64,000 nucleotides of DNA from Mesorhizobium kowhaii (GCF_003253745.1 NZ_MZXV01000027.1:124001-188000), one strand, 5' to 3'; shown: positions 1 through 9,412, numbered from the stretch's first letter. Numbers and translations: made by a program. The notes: generated by a model not told the origin, from the sequence alone.

Positions 1-233
1 CTGAAGCTCGCATCAACGTCGACGGGGGGCAGACCGAACTGCGCCACCTCCCCCGACATTCCAGCCGCCCAGAAATACGGCGCAACGGAGAACGTCCACC
101 CTTGTTCGGTGACCACCGGCTTCAGCTCCGGCGTCACTGGTGAGACCGCATCCGCGGCTCCAGCGGGATGGGTAAGCCAAAGGAAGGAAAGAACGGCACA
201 ACCTTGGGCTACTGTCCGAAAGAACGTCATCAT
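1..233 (-). CDS. Secreted outer-membrane-type protein, N-terminal part (cut by window edge)
   Basis: The gene enters from the left edge, so only the first 77 codons are visible. The start is the first of two adjacent ATGs, with a strong AGGAGGGG ribosome site about 8 bases upstream. Residues 1-26 form a typical Sec signal peptide ending in AGA followed by AD. The mature start, with WTFSVAPYFWAAG near residues 50-62, resembles bacterial outer-membrane beta-barrel proteins of unknown function. Barrel topology is an inference because most of the protein lies outside the window. It is transcribed in the same direction as the small gene at 340-648, which lies 106 bp upstream. Confidence 0.6.
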   Translation of the reverse strand, partial: MMTFFRTVAQGCAVLSFLWLTHPAGAADAVSPVTPELKPVVTEQGWTFSVAPYFWAAGMSGEVAQFGLPPVDVDASF

Positions 234-339
234 GTCAGGGTCCCCTCCTGTGTTCCACCACCATATGCTTGATTTATTGCTCTGGGAAACGGGAGTGTTG
301 GCATGTTTCCCGCGCTTTCGGCCCGGCACTCATGGCTGT

Positions 340-648
340 TCACCGTGGCGGCCATGGGTTGATACCCGATTTGCGGGCGGCGTCGGTGTTCAGCACCGCT
401 GCGCCTACCTCTCCAACCAGGCGATCCACCAGTTCCTGCCATTCGGCTCGTCTGGCCTCCCGCAATGCCGGCGGGGCTTCGTCGACCTTCGAAAGCGCAA
501 ACTCCGCATCCGCGAGTTCCTCGCAGATGTCGCGAAAGCTCTCACTTCGGTCCATCAGCCGATGGATCGTCAATTCAAACTGGGGGTATCGGCGCACTGC
601 CGCCGAGACCGCTCGGTGCCTGTCAGACGATCCGTCTTTTGTGTTCAT
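340..648 (-). CDS. Small conserved-type hypothetical protein (102 aa)
   Basis: A 102-residue soluble protein with no signal peptide or membrane segment. It is rich in Arg, Glu and Ala and probably mostly helical (for example the DICEELADAEFALSKVDEAP stretch in the middle). I do not recognise a domain. The ribosome site before the ATG is weak, so the start is uncertain. It sits upstream of the outer-membrane-type gene on the same strand and is divergent from the TPR protein at 773. Confidence 0.5.
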   Translation of the reverse strand: MNTKDGSSDRHRAVSAAVRRYPQFELTIHRLMDRSESFRDICEELADAEFALSKVDEAPPALREARRAEWQELVDRLVGEVGAAVLNTDAARKSGINPWPPR

Positions 649-706
649 GACGCCAGTTCATCGACCTGACGCAATCGTATTGCAAAGAGACGGCAGCAGA
701 AGGTAA

Positions 707-728
707 GTTACGTGGATATGCATGTAAC
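707..728. promoter_or_regulatory. Imperfect inverted repeat in divergent promoter region
   Basis: GTTACGTG, six bases, then CATGTAAC: 8-bp arms with one mismatch. It lies in the 124-bp gap between two divergent genes, 45 bp upstream of the ATG at 773, so it could be an operator. There is no partner regulator evidence; this is inference from symmetry and position only. Confidence 0.25.
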
Positions 729-772
729 CGCACGATAACAAAAACTGCGGTTGCGAGGGACCAAGCGAGGGC

Positions 773-2488
773 ATGGCGATCCAGGCGGAAACGCCCGCAC
801 CAAGGGAGCACGAGCTCCCTATGGAGGCTTGTCGCGCCCAACTTGCCCTTATCCTCGACAGTGCGGACTTCGATGCCACCGGCCGCGAGCGCCGCTTCCT
901 CAGCCATGTGGTGGAAGAGGCATTGTCGGGACGAGGCGACCGTATCAAGGCCTATTCGATCGCAGTGGAAGTGTTTGGTCGCGGCGAGGCGTTCGACCCG
1001 CAGACGGATCCGATCGTTCGCATCGAGGCTGGCCACCTCAGGCGTGCGCTCGAGCGCTACTATCTGACCGCCGGACACACAGACCCAATCCTGATCACGA
1101 TTCCAAAGGGGGGGTATGTCCCTGCCTTCCTGCTTCGTTCGCAGCCTTTATTGTCGCTACCGCAGGCGACCGTTGTTTCTCCAACAATCACCCACTCTCC
1201 GGTCCGATGGGTTGCGTTCCTGCTGCCTGTGATGCTTGCAGCCATTCTCGCGGCTGGAGCGTCGGTATTGGCGTGGTCGTGGACGTCTGTCAGGTCAAGC
1301 GCGCCAGAAACGCCTCACGTGCTTGTTGAGCCGTTTGACGATCTGACCGGCAACGCCGCGGCGGCAGCCATTGCGAGTGGATTGAAGCAGGAAATTGTCA
1401 GCCAACTTTCGAAGTTCAAGGACATTGTGGTCATGGAGTCGGCGCCTGAGGACGGCGATGCGTCGACCGCGCCACCACGATTTATCCTTGCTGGAAGCGT
1501 CAACCTGTCGGTCGATACCTTTCTGCTTCGGGTCAGGTTGATCAATCGAGCCAACGGTTCGGTTCTGTGGGCAGACAGCTATGATGGCCGGATGAAAGTC
1601 GCGGACCTTGTCGAAGCCCAGTCGGACATCGCGCGGAATGTATCGACGAGCTTGGCTCAAGCCTATGGCGTCATCTTCCAGGCGGATGCCAATCTCCATG
1701 TCGACAATCCGCCCGACAATTGGGTGGCATATTCGTGCACCTTGTCCTTCTATGCATATCGCGTCGACCTCAACCCAGAAACCCGTACATCCGTACGTAC
1801 GTGCCTCGAGAAGGCCGTAGGGCGCTTCCCGAACTACGCCACCGCCTGGGGTCTTCTTTCGCTTGTCTACATCGATGACTATCGGTTCGAATTTCCAAAC
1901 GACCCCAAACTGTCCGCCGCCGTGCTTGAGCGCGCCCTCGCCGCCGCAAGGCAGGCGGTGGAAGTCGACCCTCTCAACGTAAGAGGGCTTCAGGGAGAAA
2001 TGCTTGCGCTCTATTTCAGCAAGGAAATCAATCTGGCACTGGGAGTGGGCAAACGGGGTTTGGCCATCAATCCCAACGATACCGAGTTCATGGGCGAATA
2101 CGGACAGCGCCTGGCGGTCTCCGGAAATTGGCGTGACGGCTGCGCGTTGATAACGGAGGCGCGCGAAAGAAATCCGAGTTCGTTGGGCTACTATGAGGTG
2201 GAGTTGGCTCTTTGCTCTTATTTCAGCGGCGATTATCCGCAGGCGGTTATGTGGATGAAGAAATCGCCGGTTCGATCGAACCCGATCTATCATATTGTTG
2301 CGGCCGCCGTTCTGAGCGAAGGAGGCTACAAGATCGAGGCTGATCGCGAGCGCGCCTGGCTGGAGCAAAATCAACCGGCTTGGGTGAAGAACATGCGCCA
2401 GGTCGTTACGATGCGCTTGGCCCGTTCGCAAGACGTCGAAACCTTCCTCGGCTCACTGAGGAAAGCCGGCTTCGACGTGGTGGACTGA
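773..2488 (+). CDS. Membrane-anchored TPR protein of adenylate-cyclase-like type with N-terminal winged-helix-like domain
   Basis: A 571-residue protein. Residues about 20-120 form a conserved module seen at the N-terminus of many rhizobial 'adenylate cyclase/TPR' proteins; it resembles a CadC-like winged-helix domain (IPKGGYVPAF is typical of its end). One membrane segment lies at about 145-170. Residues 180-305 (HVLVEPFDDLTGN onward) look like the FlgO/TolB-N-like domain, and the rest is TPR-like helical repeats. No nucleotide cyclase catalytic domain is present, so the usual 'adenylate cyclase' label should not be taken as activity. A signalling or transcription-regulating role across the membrane is inference. 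The ATG at 773 has a GCGAGGG motif upstream; the ATG at 821 is an alternative. Confidence 0.75.
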   Translation: MAIQAETPAPREHELPMEACRAQLALILDSADFDATGRERRFLSHVVEEALSGRGDRIKAYSIAVEVFGRGEAFDPQTDPIVRIEAGHLRRALERYYLTAGHTDPILITIPKGGYVPAFLLRSQPLLSLPQATVVSPTITHSPVRWVAFLLPVMLAAILAAGASVLAWSWTSVRSSAPETPHVLVEPFDDLTGNAAAAAIASGLKQEIVSQLSKFKDIVVMESAPEDGDASTAPPRFILAGSVNLSVDTFLLRVRLINRANGSVLWADSYDGRMKVADLVEAQSDIARNVSTSLAQAYGVIFQADANLHVDNPPDNWVAYSCTLSFYAYRVDLNPETRTSVRTCLEKAVGRFPNYATAWGLLSLVYIDDYRFEFPNDPKLSAAVLERALAAARQAVEVDPLNVRGLQGEMLALYFSKEINLALGVGKRGLAINPNDTEFMGEYGQRLAVSGNWRDGCALITEARERNPSSLGYYEVELALCSYFSGDYPQAVMWMKKSPVRSNPIYHIVAAAVLSEGGYKIEADRERAWLEQNQPAWVKNMRQVVTMRLARSQDVETFLGSLRKAGFDVVD

Positions 2489-2616
2489 GAGCAAATTCTG
2501 TGACGTTGGCAACCGGGGGCTTGGTTCAGGGTTGGGCTCGGGACTGGCGGCTGGCCGCCCGCTCGCGATGTAGCTTGTGGCCGGCTCATAGGTCATCTCT
2601 TCCCTGATCTGTCAAA

Positions 2617-2644
2617 GCCCGCGCCTCTGGCGGAGAGCGCGGGC
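2617..2644. terminator. Hairpin between convergent genes
   Basis: GCCCGCGC, a 12-nt loop, then GCGCGGGC: an 8-bp perfect stem in the gap between the plus-strand TPR gene (ends 2488) and the minus-strand MscS gene (ends 2738). Only TTT follows on the minus strand and there is no T-run on the plus strand, so it is a weak bidirectional terminator candidate. Confidence 0.4.
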
Positions 2645-2737
2645 CGATCAGGCGATGGAGTCCCGATCTTCGGCAGCGATGCGGGTGAGACATCACCTGC
2701 CGCAAGCACAAACTGTTAGCGACCTCTAATGTTCCGC

Positions 2738-4579
2738 TCAGGCTCCGGGATTAGATGTCAGTGGCTTTGGGACGGCCTTAATGCCGTTTTCCTGAAATGC
2801 CTGGTGCACGGCGAGCAAAACGGCGCGGCGGATCATGAAGTGTTTGCCCGCTTTCGCCATGAATTTGGCCCGGATGACCAGCGTGCCGTCCTCAACCTCG
2901 CCAATTCCCTGGCTCTTGAACGGGGCGAGCAAATCCCCAGCAAGTTCCGGGTTGGCCGAAATATCCTGGCCGATCTTCTTGAAAATCTTGCGGACTTTCT
3001 CGACATCGGTGTCGAATGCAACGCGAAAGGTCAGTTTCTCGATCATCCAGTCGCGGCTGAAATTCTGGATCTTGCCAATCTCGCCATAGGGAATTGTCGC
3101 CAAGGCACCGCGCTGATGGCGCAGGGAAACCGACCGGACCGAGATTTTTTCTACGGTCCCCTTGGCGCCTGACGTTTCGATATATTCGCCGAAGCGGAAT
3201 GCATCGTCGATCAGGAAAAACAGCCCGGAGACCAGGTCCTTCACCAGCGTCTGCGAGCCGAAGCCGATGGCCAGCCCGAACACACTCAAGCCGGCGATCA
3301 GAGGCCAGACATTGACCCCGATCGACACCAGGATCGAGAGCAGCGCCAACGCCACAATGCTCGATTTGCCGACCGCGCTGAGCAGCGGCACCAGCGTGCC
3401 CAGCCGTGAACGCGGCGCACCCAGCTCCTCCTCTTCACTAGCTACGGCGGGTAACTCCGCGCGCAAGGCGCGAGTCGTCCCCGTGCCGACCACGTTCCAC
3501 AGAAACGCCGCCCCCAATATGATCAGCGCCACCCCGGATGCGCCCTTGGCGACCTCTCGCAGATCTATGCCGAACCCGGCAGCCAGCGGTGTCGCCCATA
3601 GCGTTCCCAGCATGGCAATCATGATAGCCACGACGGTGAAGCGGGCGGTCTGTCGCCCCGCCGCTGCCAAGATCGAGATGTCAGGAGACTCCAATCCGCG
3701 CTGCGCCCAGTTCCCGATCATTGCGTCGAGATGCGGCGCGGCAAGAAACATCAACGCGGTCAGCAGAACGGCCGATCCACGAAGCGATGCTCCCAGGGTC
3801 AGCGCGGCCTGAGTGCTGAGAAAGGTGATTATCAGGAACGCGATCACGATTGCCGGCCACATTTTGGCGAGACGGGTGCGCCAGCGGCTTCTGGGGCGCG
3901 GACCGGCGACGGCGGCAGCCAATGTTGGTCTGTGTCGCCATACCGCCCATGCAAACAGAAGGTAGATCGGAATTCCCAAGCCTGTTCGCAGCAGATCCGC
4001 CAAGGCCGGACCGACGCTCCAGAGCCGCAACGTCGCGAACAGCGTAACGCCGATGAGCGCCAAGCCAATCGCAAGCGAGAGGTCATGCACGAGCGCCGCC
4101 AGATGGGCGGAGCGCTCTGCGAACTCGGTTCGCCGCGATGCCATCAAGAGTGATCTGACGGCGGCGAGGATGATGAGGCCGAGCACGGTCGCTACCGTCC
4201 AAAGGCGAAGGGTTTGCAAAGGCACGCCAGAACCGGCCAGCAGCCGCGCAGCAATGAAACCGATCACCAGCGCCACCACAGCAGCCGCCACGCCCGCGAA
4301 GAATCTGCGCCATGCACTGGTTTTGGCACTCGCCTTCTTGAACCGCCGGGCGAGCAGGATGAACACGCCCGCGACGAGCGCGACAACCAACACAATCTCG
4401 AACAGGAGCCCAAGGAGAGATGTTCCCCCGGCCGCAAGCGAAGCCCTCAGGTTTTCAAGCTCGACGGGGACGTCGCTCAAGGCGGCAAACCGCGCGAACA
4501 GTCCGGAGACGAAACGATCGGCGAGCTGTTCGAAGCCCGAAATCAACGAAGTAACGTCCGTTTCCGCTGTCGTGTCCAC
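2738..4579 (-). CDS. Mechanosensitive ion channel family protein (MscS type)
   Basis: A 613-residue integral membrane protein. About eight hydrophobic segments in the first 400 residues precede the MscS core. The pore-lining helix and beta domain are recognisable from GLAIGFGSQTLVKDLVSG and FRFGEYIETSGAKGTVEKI, followed by the mixed alpha/beta vestibule region with IPYGEIGKIQNFSRDW. The protein is about twice the size of E. coli MscS because of extra N-terminal membrane helices, as in YbdG/YnaI/MscM-type members. Expected role: release of osmolytes through the inner membrane on hypo-osmotic shock. It stands alone on the minus strand. Confidence 0.9.
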   Translation of the reverse strand: MDTTAETDVTSLISGFEQLADRFVSGLFARFAALSDVPVELENLRASLAAGGTSLLGLLFEIVLVVALVAGVFILLARRFKKASAKTSAWRRFFAGVAAAVVALVIGFIAARLLAGSGVPLQTLRLWTVATVLGLIILAAVRSLLMASRRTEFAERSAHLAALVHDLSLAIGLALIGVTLFATLRLWSVGPALADLLRTGLGIPIYLLFAWAVWRHRPTLAAAVAGPRPRSRWRTRLAKMWPAIVIAFLIITFLSTQAALTLGASLRGSAVLLTALMFLAAPHLDAMIGNWAQRGLESPDISILAAAGRQTARFTVVAIMIAMLGTLWATPLAAGFGIDLREVAKGASGVALIILGAAFLWNVVGTGTTRALRAELPAVASEEEELGAPRSRLGTLVPLLSAVGKSSIVALALLSILVSIGVNVWPLIAGLSVFGLAIGFGSQTLVKDLVSGLFFLIDDAFRFGEYIETSGAKGTVEKISVRSVSLRHQRGALATIPYGEIGKIQNFSRDWMIEKLTFRVAFDTDVEKVRKIFKKIGQDISANPELAGDLLAPFKSQGIGEVEDGTLVIRAKFMAKAGKHFMIRRAVLLAVHQAFQENGIKAVPKPLTSNPGA

Positions 4580-5088
4580 GATTCCCCCTCTTCGGCCCCT
4601 CGGAAGCCAGTTCCGGCGGTCGCGGCCGCTGTCTCGCTATCCAGCACTCGACCGTCGCACAATTCAAGCTTCTTTTCTGCCCGGACCTTTTGCCCCGCGC
4701 AGGGTCCGAGCGCACTGAACTTGTCGGCCCAGGGCATGACGACCGCGCCGATGTCATAGGTCTGATTTGCGCTGCCTGTCAGGCATTTTCTGTGGCTTTC
4801 TTCTGCTCGACTTTCGGAAAACCAACATCTTATTCGGCTCTCTGTTTGAACGCCTCACGGTAAGCAAGTACGCTGCCAAACGACAATGGCCCTGTTTCTT
4901 TGCCTGTTATCAGGGAATATCAAACGGAGACTGATTCGCCTGTGACTGCTCGGTTCACCACGTTTTCAATGGCTTGGCGAAGAACCGCCGCACTTCTTAG
5001 CGAAATTGAGTTAGCGAATTGAGTCCGCTGGAGACGACGAACCCATCACGCCTTCGCATGCGCATTCGATGACTGTCGAGCCTAAGAG
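4580..5088. other. 508-bp intergenic region, no gene supported
   Basis: This lies between the divergent MscS and cytochrome b561 genes and should hold promoters for both. A minus-strand frame (4543-4737) is open and looks partly protein-like, but it has no ribosome site and overlaps the MscS start. No convincing operator or RNA was found. Confidence 0.5.
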
Positions 5089-5703
5089 ATGAGAGAGAAT
5101 CCTCGCCTGCGCTGGCATTTCGGCATTCGCCTGCTGCATTGGCTGACCGTGATCGCGCTCGCGGCGCAAATAGCCGTTGCCTTCGGGCCGATGAACGGGC
5201 CGGGGATGGCGGCGATGAACTGGCTTCCGCTCCACATGTCGATCGGCGTGACGATCCTTGTCATCATTGTCCTCAGGCTTTGCTGGCGCATCTTCACCCA
5301 AGCCCCTGTCAGGCACGCCTCACGGTTCGTGCGGTTTGCGACCTCATTTTTCCACATGTTTCTCTACGTCGTGATTCTTGCCGTCCTGATAACGGGATGG
5401 CTGGGCTACCGGCCAATGCCTTTCATGCCACCCGCACGGCTTTTCGCAACCTTGCCTGTCCCGTTGGCGCCATCCGTCGGCGCGCTGCCGGCAAGGGCTT
5501 TCGCATTCGTCCATGCAAAGCTGGTCTGGATCATGCTTGGATTTGTCGGCGTTCACATCCTGGCTGCATTCGTGCATTTCATTCTGCTTCGCGATGGTGT
5601 CATGCGCACCATGTTCTTTGGACGGCCGGACACCGCTTCGCGGCAAGAGAACGCGCAGCTTGCGGTCAGCGATGAAGCCGGCAGCTCACGCAATCGCCCA
5701 TAA
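5089..5703 (+). CDS. Cytochrome b561 family protein
   Basis: A 204-residue protein with four membrane helices and histidines placed as in di-heme b561: H10/H17 at the start of helix 1, H49 in PLHMSIG, H89 in FFHMFLY, and the VGVHILAAFVHF pair in helix 4. Family members pass electrons between quinol or superoxide and periplasmic partners in the inner membrane. The cytoplasmic tail (last 30 residues) is unconserved. The ribosome site is weak (TAAGAG directly before ATG). The 3' end overlaps the convergent YqaA-like gene by 18 bp. The substrate cannot be told from sequence. Confidence 0.85.
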   Translation: MRENPRLRWHFGIRLLHWLTVIALAAQIAVAFGPMNGPGMAAMNWLPLHMSIGVTILVIIVLRLCWRIFTQAPVRHASRFVRFATSFFHMFLYVVILAVLITGWLGYRPMPFMPPARLFATLPVPLAPSVGALPARAFAFVHAKLVWIMLGFVGVHILAAFVHFILLRDGVMRTMFFGRPDTASRQENAQLAVSDEAGSSRNRP

Positions 5704-6120
5704 TCCTCCCGCAACGATCACGGCATAGCGTGCGGCCTTCCCTATTGCGACAAGAACAACGAACACCGCGAGGTTCACACGTGCCGCGCCCGCCGCAACG
5801 GTGAAAGCATCTCCGACAACCGGCAGCCAGGCAAACAGCAGCGTCCATTCGCCAAAGCGTCGGAACGTCCGGCTTGCCTGCTCATAGCGCTCAGGACTTA
5901 CAGGAAACACGCGCCTGGCCCGGAGCGAGTCGATGCCACGCCCCAGAATCCAGTTCACCACGGAGCCGAGCGTGTTGCCGAGCGTGGCGACCGCAAGCAG
6001 CAGCGCCGGATCACCGCGACCCGAGACGATCAGGCCGGCGAGCACCACTTCCGATGAGACCGGCAGGATGGTTGCGGCGAGGAACGCGCTGATGAAAAGC
6101 GCGCCATAGAGCGCCGCCAC
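5686..6120 (-). CDS. YqaA/DedA-like (SNARE-associated type) membrane protein
   Basis: A 144-residue protein, almost entirely hydrophobic, with about four membrane segments. The motif GNTLGSVVNWILGR and the later FAWLPVVGDAFTVAAGAAR match the YqaA branch of the DedA superfamily, implicated in membrane lipid or proton-coupled transport. It lies 6 bp downstream of the multicopper oxidase gene on the same strand, so the two are probably cotranscribed. Its 3' end overlaps the cytochrome b561 gene on the other strand. Its specific function is unknown. Confidence 0.8.
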   Translation of the reverse strand: MAALYGALFISAFLAATILPVSSEVVLAGLIVSGRGDPALLLAVATLGNTLGSVVNWILGRGIDSLRARRVFPVSPERYEQASRTFRRFGEWTLLFAWLPVVGDAFTVAAGAARVNLAVFVVLVAIGKAARYAVIVAGGLWAIA

Positions 6121-6126
6121 CTCGGC

Positions 6127-7635
6127 CTATGCCTGCACGTCGACAATGCCCATCATGCCAAGCTGCTCATGCTCGAGGATGTGGCAGTGATACATGCGCG
6201 GCCCCGGCCGGTCCTGGCGCAGCAAGAGTCGCACCGTCTCGCCGCGCGCGACGTTGACGGTGTCCTTCCAGGCCAGATAAGCCGGCTTCGAGACATTGCC
6301 GTCGCGTTCGTGCTCGACCACCTGGAACTGCGTTCCATGCACATGGAATGGATGGTCCATGTCGGCCTTGTTGACGATCTCCCAAAGCTCGACCTCGCCT
6401 GCCTTGGCGACGATGTCGACGCGGTTCATATCGAAGGCGGCGCCGTTGATCAGAAACCCCATCTCCATGCCGCTGGCGCTCATGGCCATGGTTTCGGTGA
6501 ACACGAAGCGCCGGCTGACGGCAGGAGCGCCGAGGAGCGCGATTGGCCGCAGCCTGTCGGGCAATGGCGGGACCGGCTCGGCCGGCGTCTCCGAAACATT
6601 GACCGTGAAGAGCGTCAGGCCGGCATCGGCAGGAAGTCCAGCGCCCATCCAGCCGCGATCGTAGTCGAGCGTGTATAATGTCGCGGGGCCGGGCTTCTCG
6701 AAGGAGACGATCAGTTCAAGCCGTTCCGCCGGGCTGAGCAGGATGTCGTCGGCTGCGACTGGCGCCTGCAAAAGACCGCCGTCCGTTCCGATGATCGTCA
6801 TGGATGCGCCGTCGAAGGAGAGGCGCAAAAAGCGCGCGTTGGTCGCATTGTAAAACCGGAAGCGCCGCTTCGTGCCGAAGGAGACCGACAGAGCGGGATT
6901 CTTCTGTCCGTTGACGAGCACATGGTCGCCGACGCGCCCGTTCATCAGGTCCGTCATCGTGTTGTCGGGCAAGGTGCCATCGCCCGCGAGGCGCAGGTCA
7001 GTGAACACCAGCACAGTGTCGCCGTAGGCGGCCGGGATCGGATCGGCCTTCGGTTTGACGACGAACGCGCCGGCAAGGCCGCGATAGACCTGCTCGGCCG
7101 TCTTGCCGTGCGGATGTGGGTGATACCAGTATGAGCCGGCACTGCCTTCCGGCAGGTCGAAGCTGTAGGTGCGATCGGTGCCCGTTGCGACAGGGTCCAT
7201 CGGATTGCCGTCCTGGTCGGCGGGCACCGGCATGCCATGCCAGTGGATGGTGCTTGCCTCGTCCGCAATCCGGTTGGCGAAGGTGATCTCGACCCGGTCG
7301 CCCTCGACCGCCTCGATCAGCGGCCCGGGGCTGGTGCCGTTATAGCCGAGGATCGGTGTTTCGAGCCCTTCCGCAAAACGCACAGTTGTGGACTGAGCCG
7401 TCAGCTTCGCCTTGAACAGGCCGGGCGTGCCGGCTTCGTTCGCCAGCAGGGGCAATTCGCGAAATGCTTCCCCTTCTGGCAGCACGGCCGCGCCTTGCGG
7501 CGCGGAGCCCATGTCGTGGCCTGCGTGGCCGCCCATATCCATGCCGGGCATATCGTCCATCTTCATCTGGGCAGCGGCACGCTCACTCACAAGAACCGTC
7601 GCAAGACCTGCCGCCAGAAAACCGCGTCGATGCAT
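6127..7635 (-). CDS. Multicopper oxidase (CueO/laccase-like), Tat-exported
   Basis: A 502-residue three-cupredoxin oxidase. The N-terminus MHRRGFLAAGLA is a twin-arginine signal with an AQ cleavage region near residue 23. A Met/His-rich segment follows at 24-42, often seen in copper-handling oxidases. The copper ligands are all present: HWHG at 131-134, HPHPHG at 172-177, an HPFHVHG motif near 435, and HCHILEHEQLGM with H483, C484, H485, H489 and axial M494. Expected role: oxidation of Cu(I) or phenolics in the periplasm with O2 reduced to water, supporting copper tolerance. No CueR-type dyad was seen upstream. The downstream YqaA-like gene is probably in the same operon. Confidence 0.92.
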   Translation of the reverse strand: MHRRGFLAAGLATVLVSERAAAQMKMDDMPGMDMGGHAGHDMGSAPQGAAVLPEGEAFRELPLLANEAGTPGLFKAKLTAQSTTVRFAEGLETPILGYNGTSPGPLIEAVEGDRVEITFANRIADEASTIHWHGMPVPADQDGNPMDPVATGTDRTYSFDLPEGSAGSYWYHPHPHGKTAEQVYRGLAGAFVVKPKADPIPAAYGDTVLVFTDLRLAGDGTLPDNTMTDLMNGRVGDHVLVNGQKNPALSVSFGTKRRFRFYNATNARFLRLSFDGASMTIIGTDGGLLQAPVAADDILLSPAERLELIVSFEKPGPATLYTLDYDRGWMGAGLPADAGLTLFTVNVSETPAEPVPPLPDRLRPIALLGAPAVSRRFVFTETMAMSASGMEMGFLINGAAFDMNRVDIVAKAGEVELWEIVNKADMDHPFHVHGTQFQVVEHERDGNVSKPAYLAWKDTVNVARGETVRLLLRQDRPGPRMYHCHILEHEQLGMMGIVDVQA

Positions 7636-7876
7636 CTCTGTCGCCTCCTCGATCAGTCATTGAACACCCGGGTCGATCCTAAACAGACTGCCGATGCCCG
7701 GCTAGTTCAATGCGGCGTTTGAGCCGCCTGATCGGCCCGGGCGATGGCCCGGGCAAAGTTCGAGGTGAGTCCGATCGGCATCAAAGCCAAAATAGCGCCA
7801 AGGCATGCCTGTCATTGCCCGCACTGGACATCTGCCATAGGCGTTGACCATCAACGGCCTATGCGAACAGGCCGCC

Positions 7877-8230
7877 TCAGCCAACCCTGACGACAAAATG
7901 CTTCGTCACCGGCTCGATGATCTTCCACGTTCCCTTGAAATCGGCTTCCACCACGAAGGCATCGCCGGGGCCTACCTCGACCGGTGCGCCGCCGTCGGGG
8001 GTGATGATGATGCGGCCGGCGATCATGTGCACGAACTCGTAGTCGGTGTAGGTCGCATGATAGGTGCCGGGCGTCGCCTGCCATGTGCCCGACATCACCT
8101 TGCCGTCTTCAGTCGTGTGCTGGACGGCGGTTTTCATGGTCGGCTTGCCCTCGACCACGACCCAGCCGGCCAGATCGCCGGCTTCCGCGTTTTCGACGGC
8201 GCCGAATTTGAGGATCGTCTTGTCGGTCAT
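7877..8230 (-). CDS. Cupin domain protein
   Basis: A 117-residue single-domain protein of the small cupin type (EutQ/DUF861-like). The second half carries the typical pattern EFVHMIAGRIIITPDG followed by VGPGDAFVVEADFKGTWKI. The usual metal-binding His cluster is incomplete, so a binding or regulatory role may be as likely as catalysis. A GGAG motif lies 9-12 bases before the ATG. It follows the SorC-type regulator gene by 90 bp on the same strand and may be cotranscribed. The ligand is unknown. Confidence 0.75.
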   Translation of the reverse strand: MTDKTILKFGAVENAEAGDLAGWVVVEGKPTMKTAVQHTTEDGKVMSGTWQATPGTYHATYTDYEFVHMIAGRIIITPDGGAPVEVGPGDAFVVEADFKGTWKIIEPVTKHFVVRVG

Positions 8231-8320
8231 ATCAGGGGCTCCGTTTGATTGGTCGTTCAGGCGTCAGGTGCCTGGACGGTCAGATAGCCGATGGCCCTGG
8301 TCCGGGCAACCGGCGCGGCC

Positions 8321-9346
8321 TCATGGCGAGCCTTGCGCCGCGTGCGCCTCGAGCATGCGCCGCGCGCTTTCCTCGTCGGTGATCAGGATCGTCGGCGCGA
8401 TCAGGTTCATGGCGCCGAGCAGCGCCTCGGTCTTCTCCGCACCGCCGGAGGTGAGGATGCGGATCGGCGCCTTGCGCAGACGGTCGACATCCACCGACAT
8501 CACGTGGCTGTTGACGGGATGGTCGACCAGATCGCCATTGCGGTCGAAGAAGTGGAACAGAAGGTCGCCAACGGCGCCACGCGCAAGCAGAGCCTCCCGA
8601 TCCGCTTCCTTGAGAAAGCCGCCGCGAGAGAAAGTGGTGGCCGAGGCGATGCCACCGACGCTCAGCAGAACGGCATCGAGCACGTTGGCCATTTCAAAAA
8701 CCTCCTGCAGGCCGCAGCGCTCGACCAGCGCGATCTTGGTCTCGACGCTGTCGACGACGGCCGGCGTCGGGATCAGATAGCCGTCGCCCTGGAAGATTTG
8801 GGCGAAGCGCCAGGCGAACTCGGCCGGGTTGAATCGACGCACGACGCCGACACCGCCAAGCAGCGAAATGACCTTGAAGTCGGTGAGCGACTTGGCGCTG
8901 ATGAAGGGCAGGCTTGAGAACAGCGTCCGACCCCAGCCAACGCCGACGCGCATGCCGGACTTCATCGTGTCGGACAGGAAGCTGCCGGTCTTGGCGCTGA
9001 TCGCCGGTATCGGGTCGGCATTGGGGGCGCTAAGCGGCGCCACCAGCGCCTGCTGCAAGCCGAAGGTCCTTTCCAGCGCGCGCTCCAGCCGCACGATTTC
9101 CGACAATTCGCTCTCGATGCTGATCTTCACCTCGTTGCGCGAGCGGGCGTCCGCCAGCATGCGCACGATGCTGACGCGCCCGACGCCAAGCACGTCAGCG
9201 ATCTCGTTCTGCGTCATCTGCTCGACGAAATACATCCAGGCGGCACGAATCCTGAGGCGATCCGTCCGGCTTTCGCTAGCGACCTGCTCGGTTGTCTCAG
9301 CTGCCGCCCGCCCGTTTTTGGTTTCGCCCTGTCGTCGCCTACCCAA
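8321..9346 (-). CDS. SorC/DeoR-family sugar-binding transcriptional regulator
   Basis: About 341 residues. The N-terminal helix-turn-helix is visible in MTQNEIADVLGVGRVSIVRM, followed by the large SorC sugar-phosphate-binding domain (GVGWGRTL and the late ILTSGGAEKTEALLGAM motif). I chose TTG at 9346 because GGGGGAGAG sits 5 bases upstream; an in-frame ATG at 9397 would add 17 basic residues and has no ribosome site. Family members control sugar or polyol PTS and dehydrogenase genes and respond to sugar phosphates. Its position next to the glucitol PTS suggests it controls that operon. Inverted repeats at 9413-9436 and 15123-15139 are candidate operators. Confidence 0.88.
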   Translation of the reverse strand: MGRRRQGETKNGRAAAETTEQVASESRTDRLRIRAAWMYFVEQMTQNEIADVLGVGRVSIVRMLADARSRNEVKISIESELSEIVRLERALERTFGLQQALVAPLSAPNADPIPAISAKTGSFLSDTMKSGMRVGVGWGRTLFSSLPFISAKSLTDFKVISLLGGVGVVRRFNPAEFAWRFAQIFQGDGYLIPTPAVVDSVETKIALVERCGLQEVFEMANVLDAVLLSVGGIASATTFSRGGFLKEADREALLARGAVGDLLFHFFDRNGDLVDHPVNSHVMSVDVDRLRKAPIRILTSGGAEKTEALLGAMNLIAPTILITDEESARRMLEAHAAQGSP

Positions 9347-9412
9347 TCTATCTCTCCCCCACGGCGATGGACGAGCGCGCCGTCGCCGATTCTGCATGCT
9401 GGTCTAGTATCG

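Noticed and set aside
1295..2431. Long minus-strand frame opposite the TPR protein gene
   Set aside because: It is an antisense shadow with no recognisable motif; the plus-strand protein has clear domains.
4543..4737. Minus-strand open frame of 64 codons overlapping the MscS start
   Set aside because: It looks partly protein-like but has no ribosome site, no upstream start before a stop at 4855-4857, and overlaps a well-supported gene.
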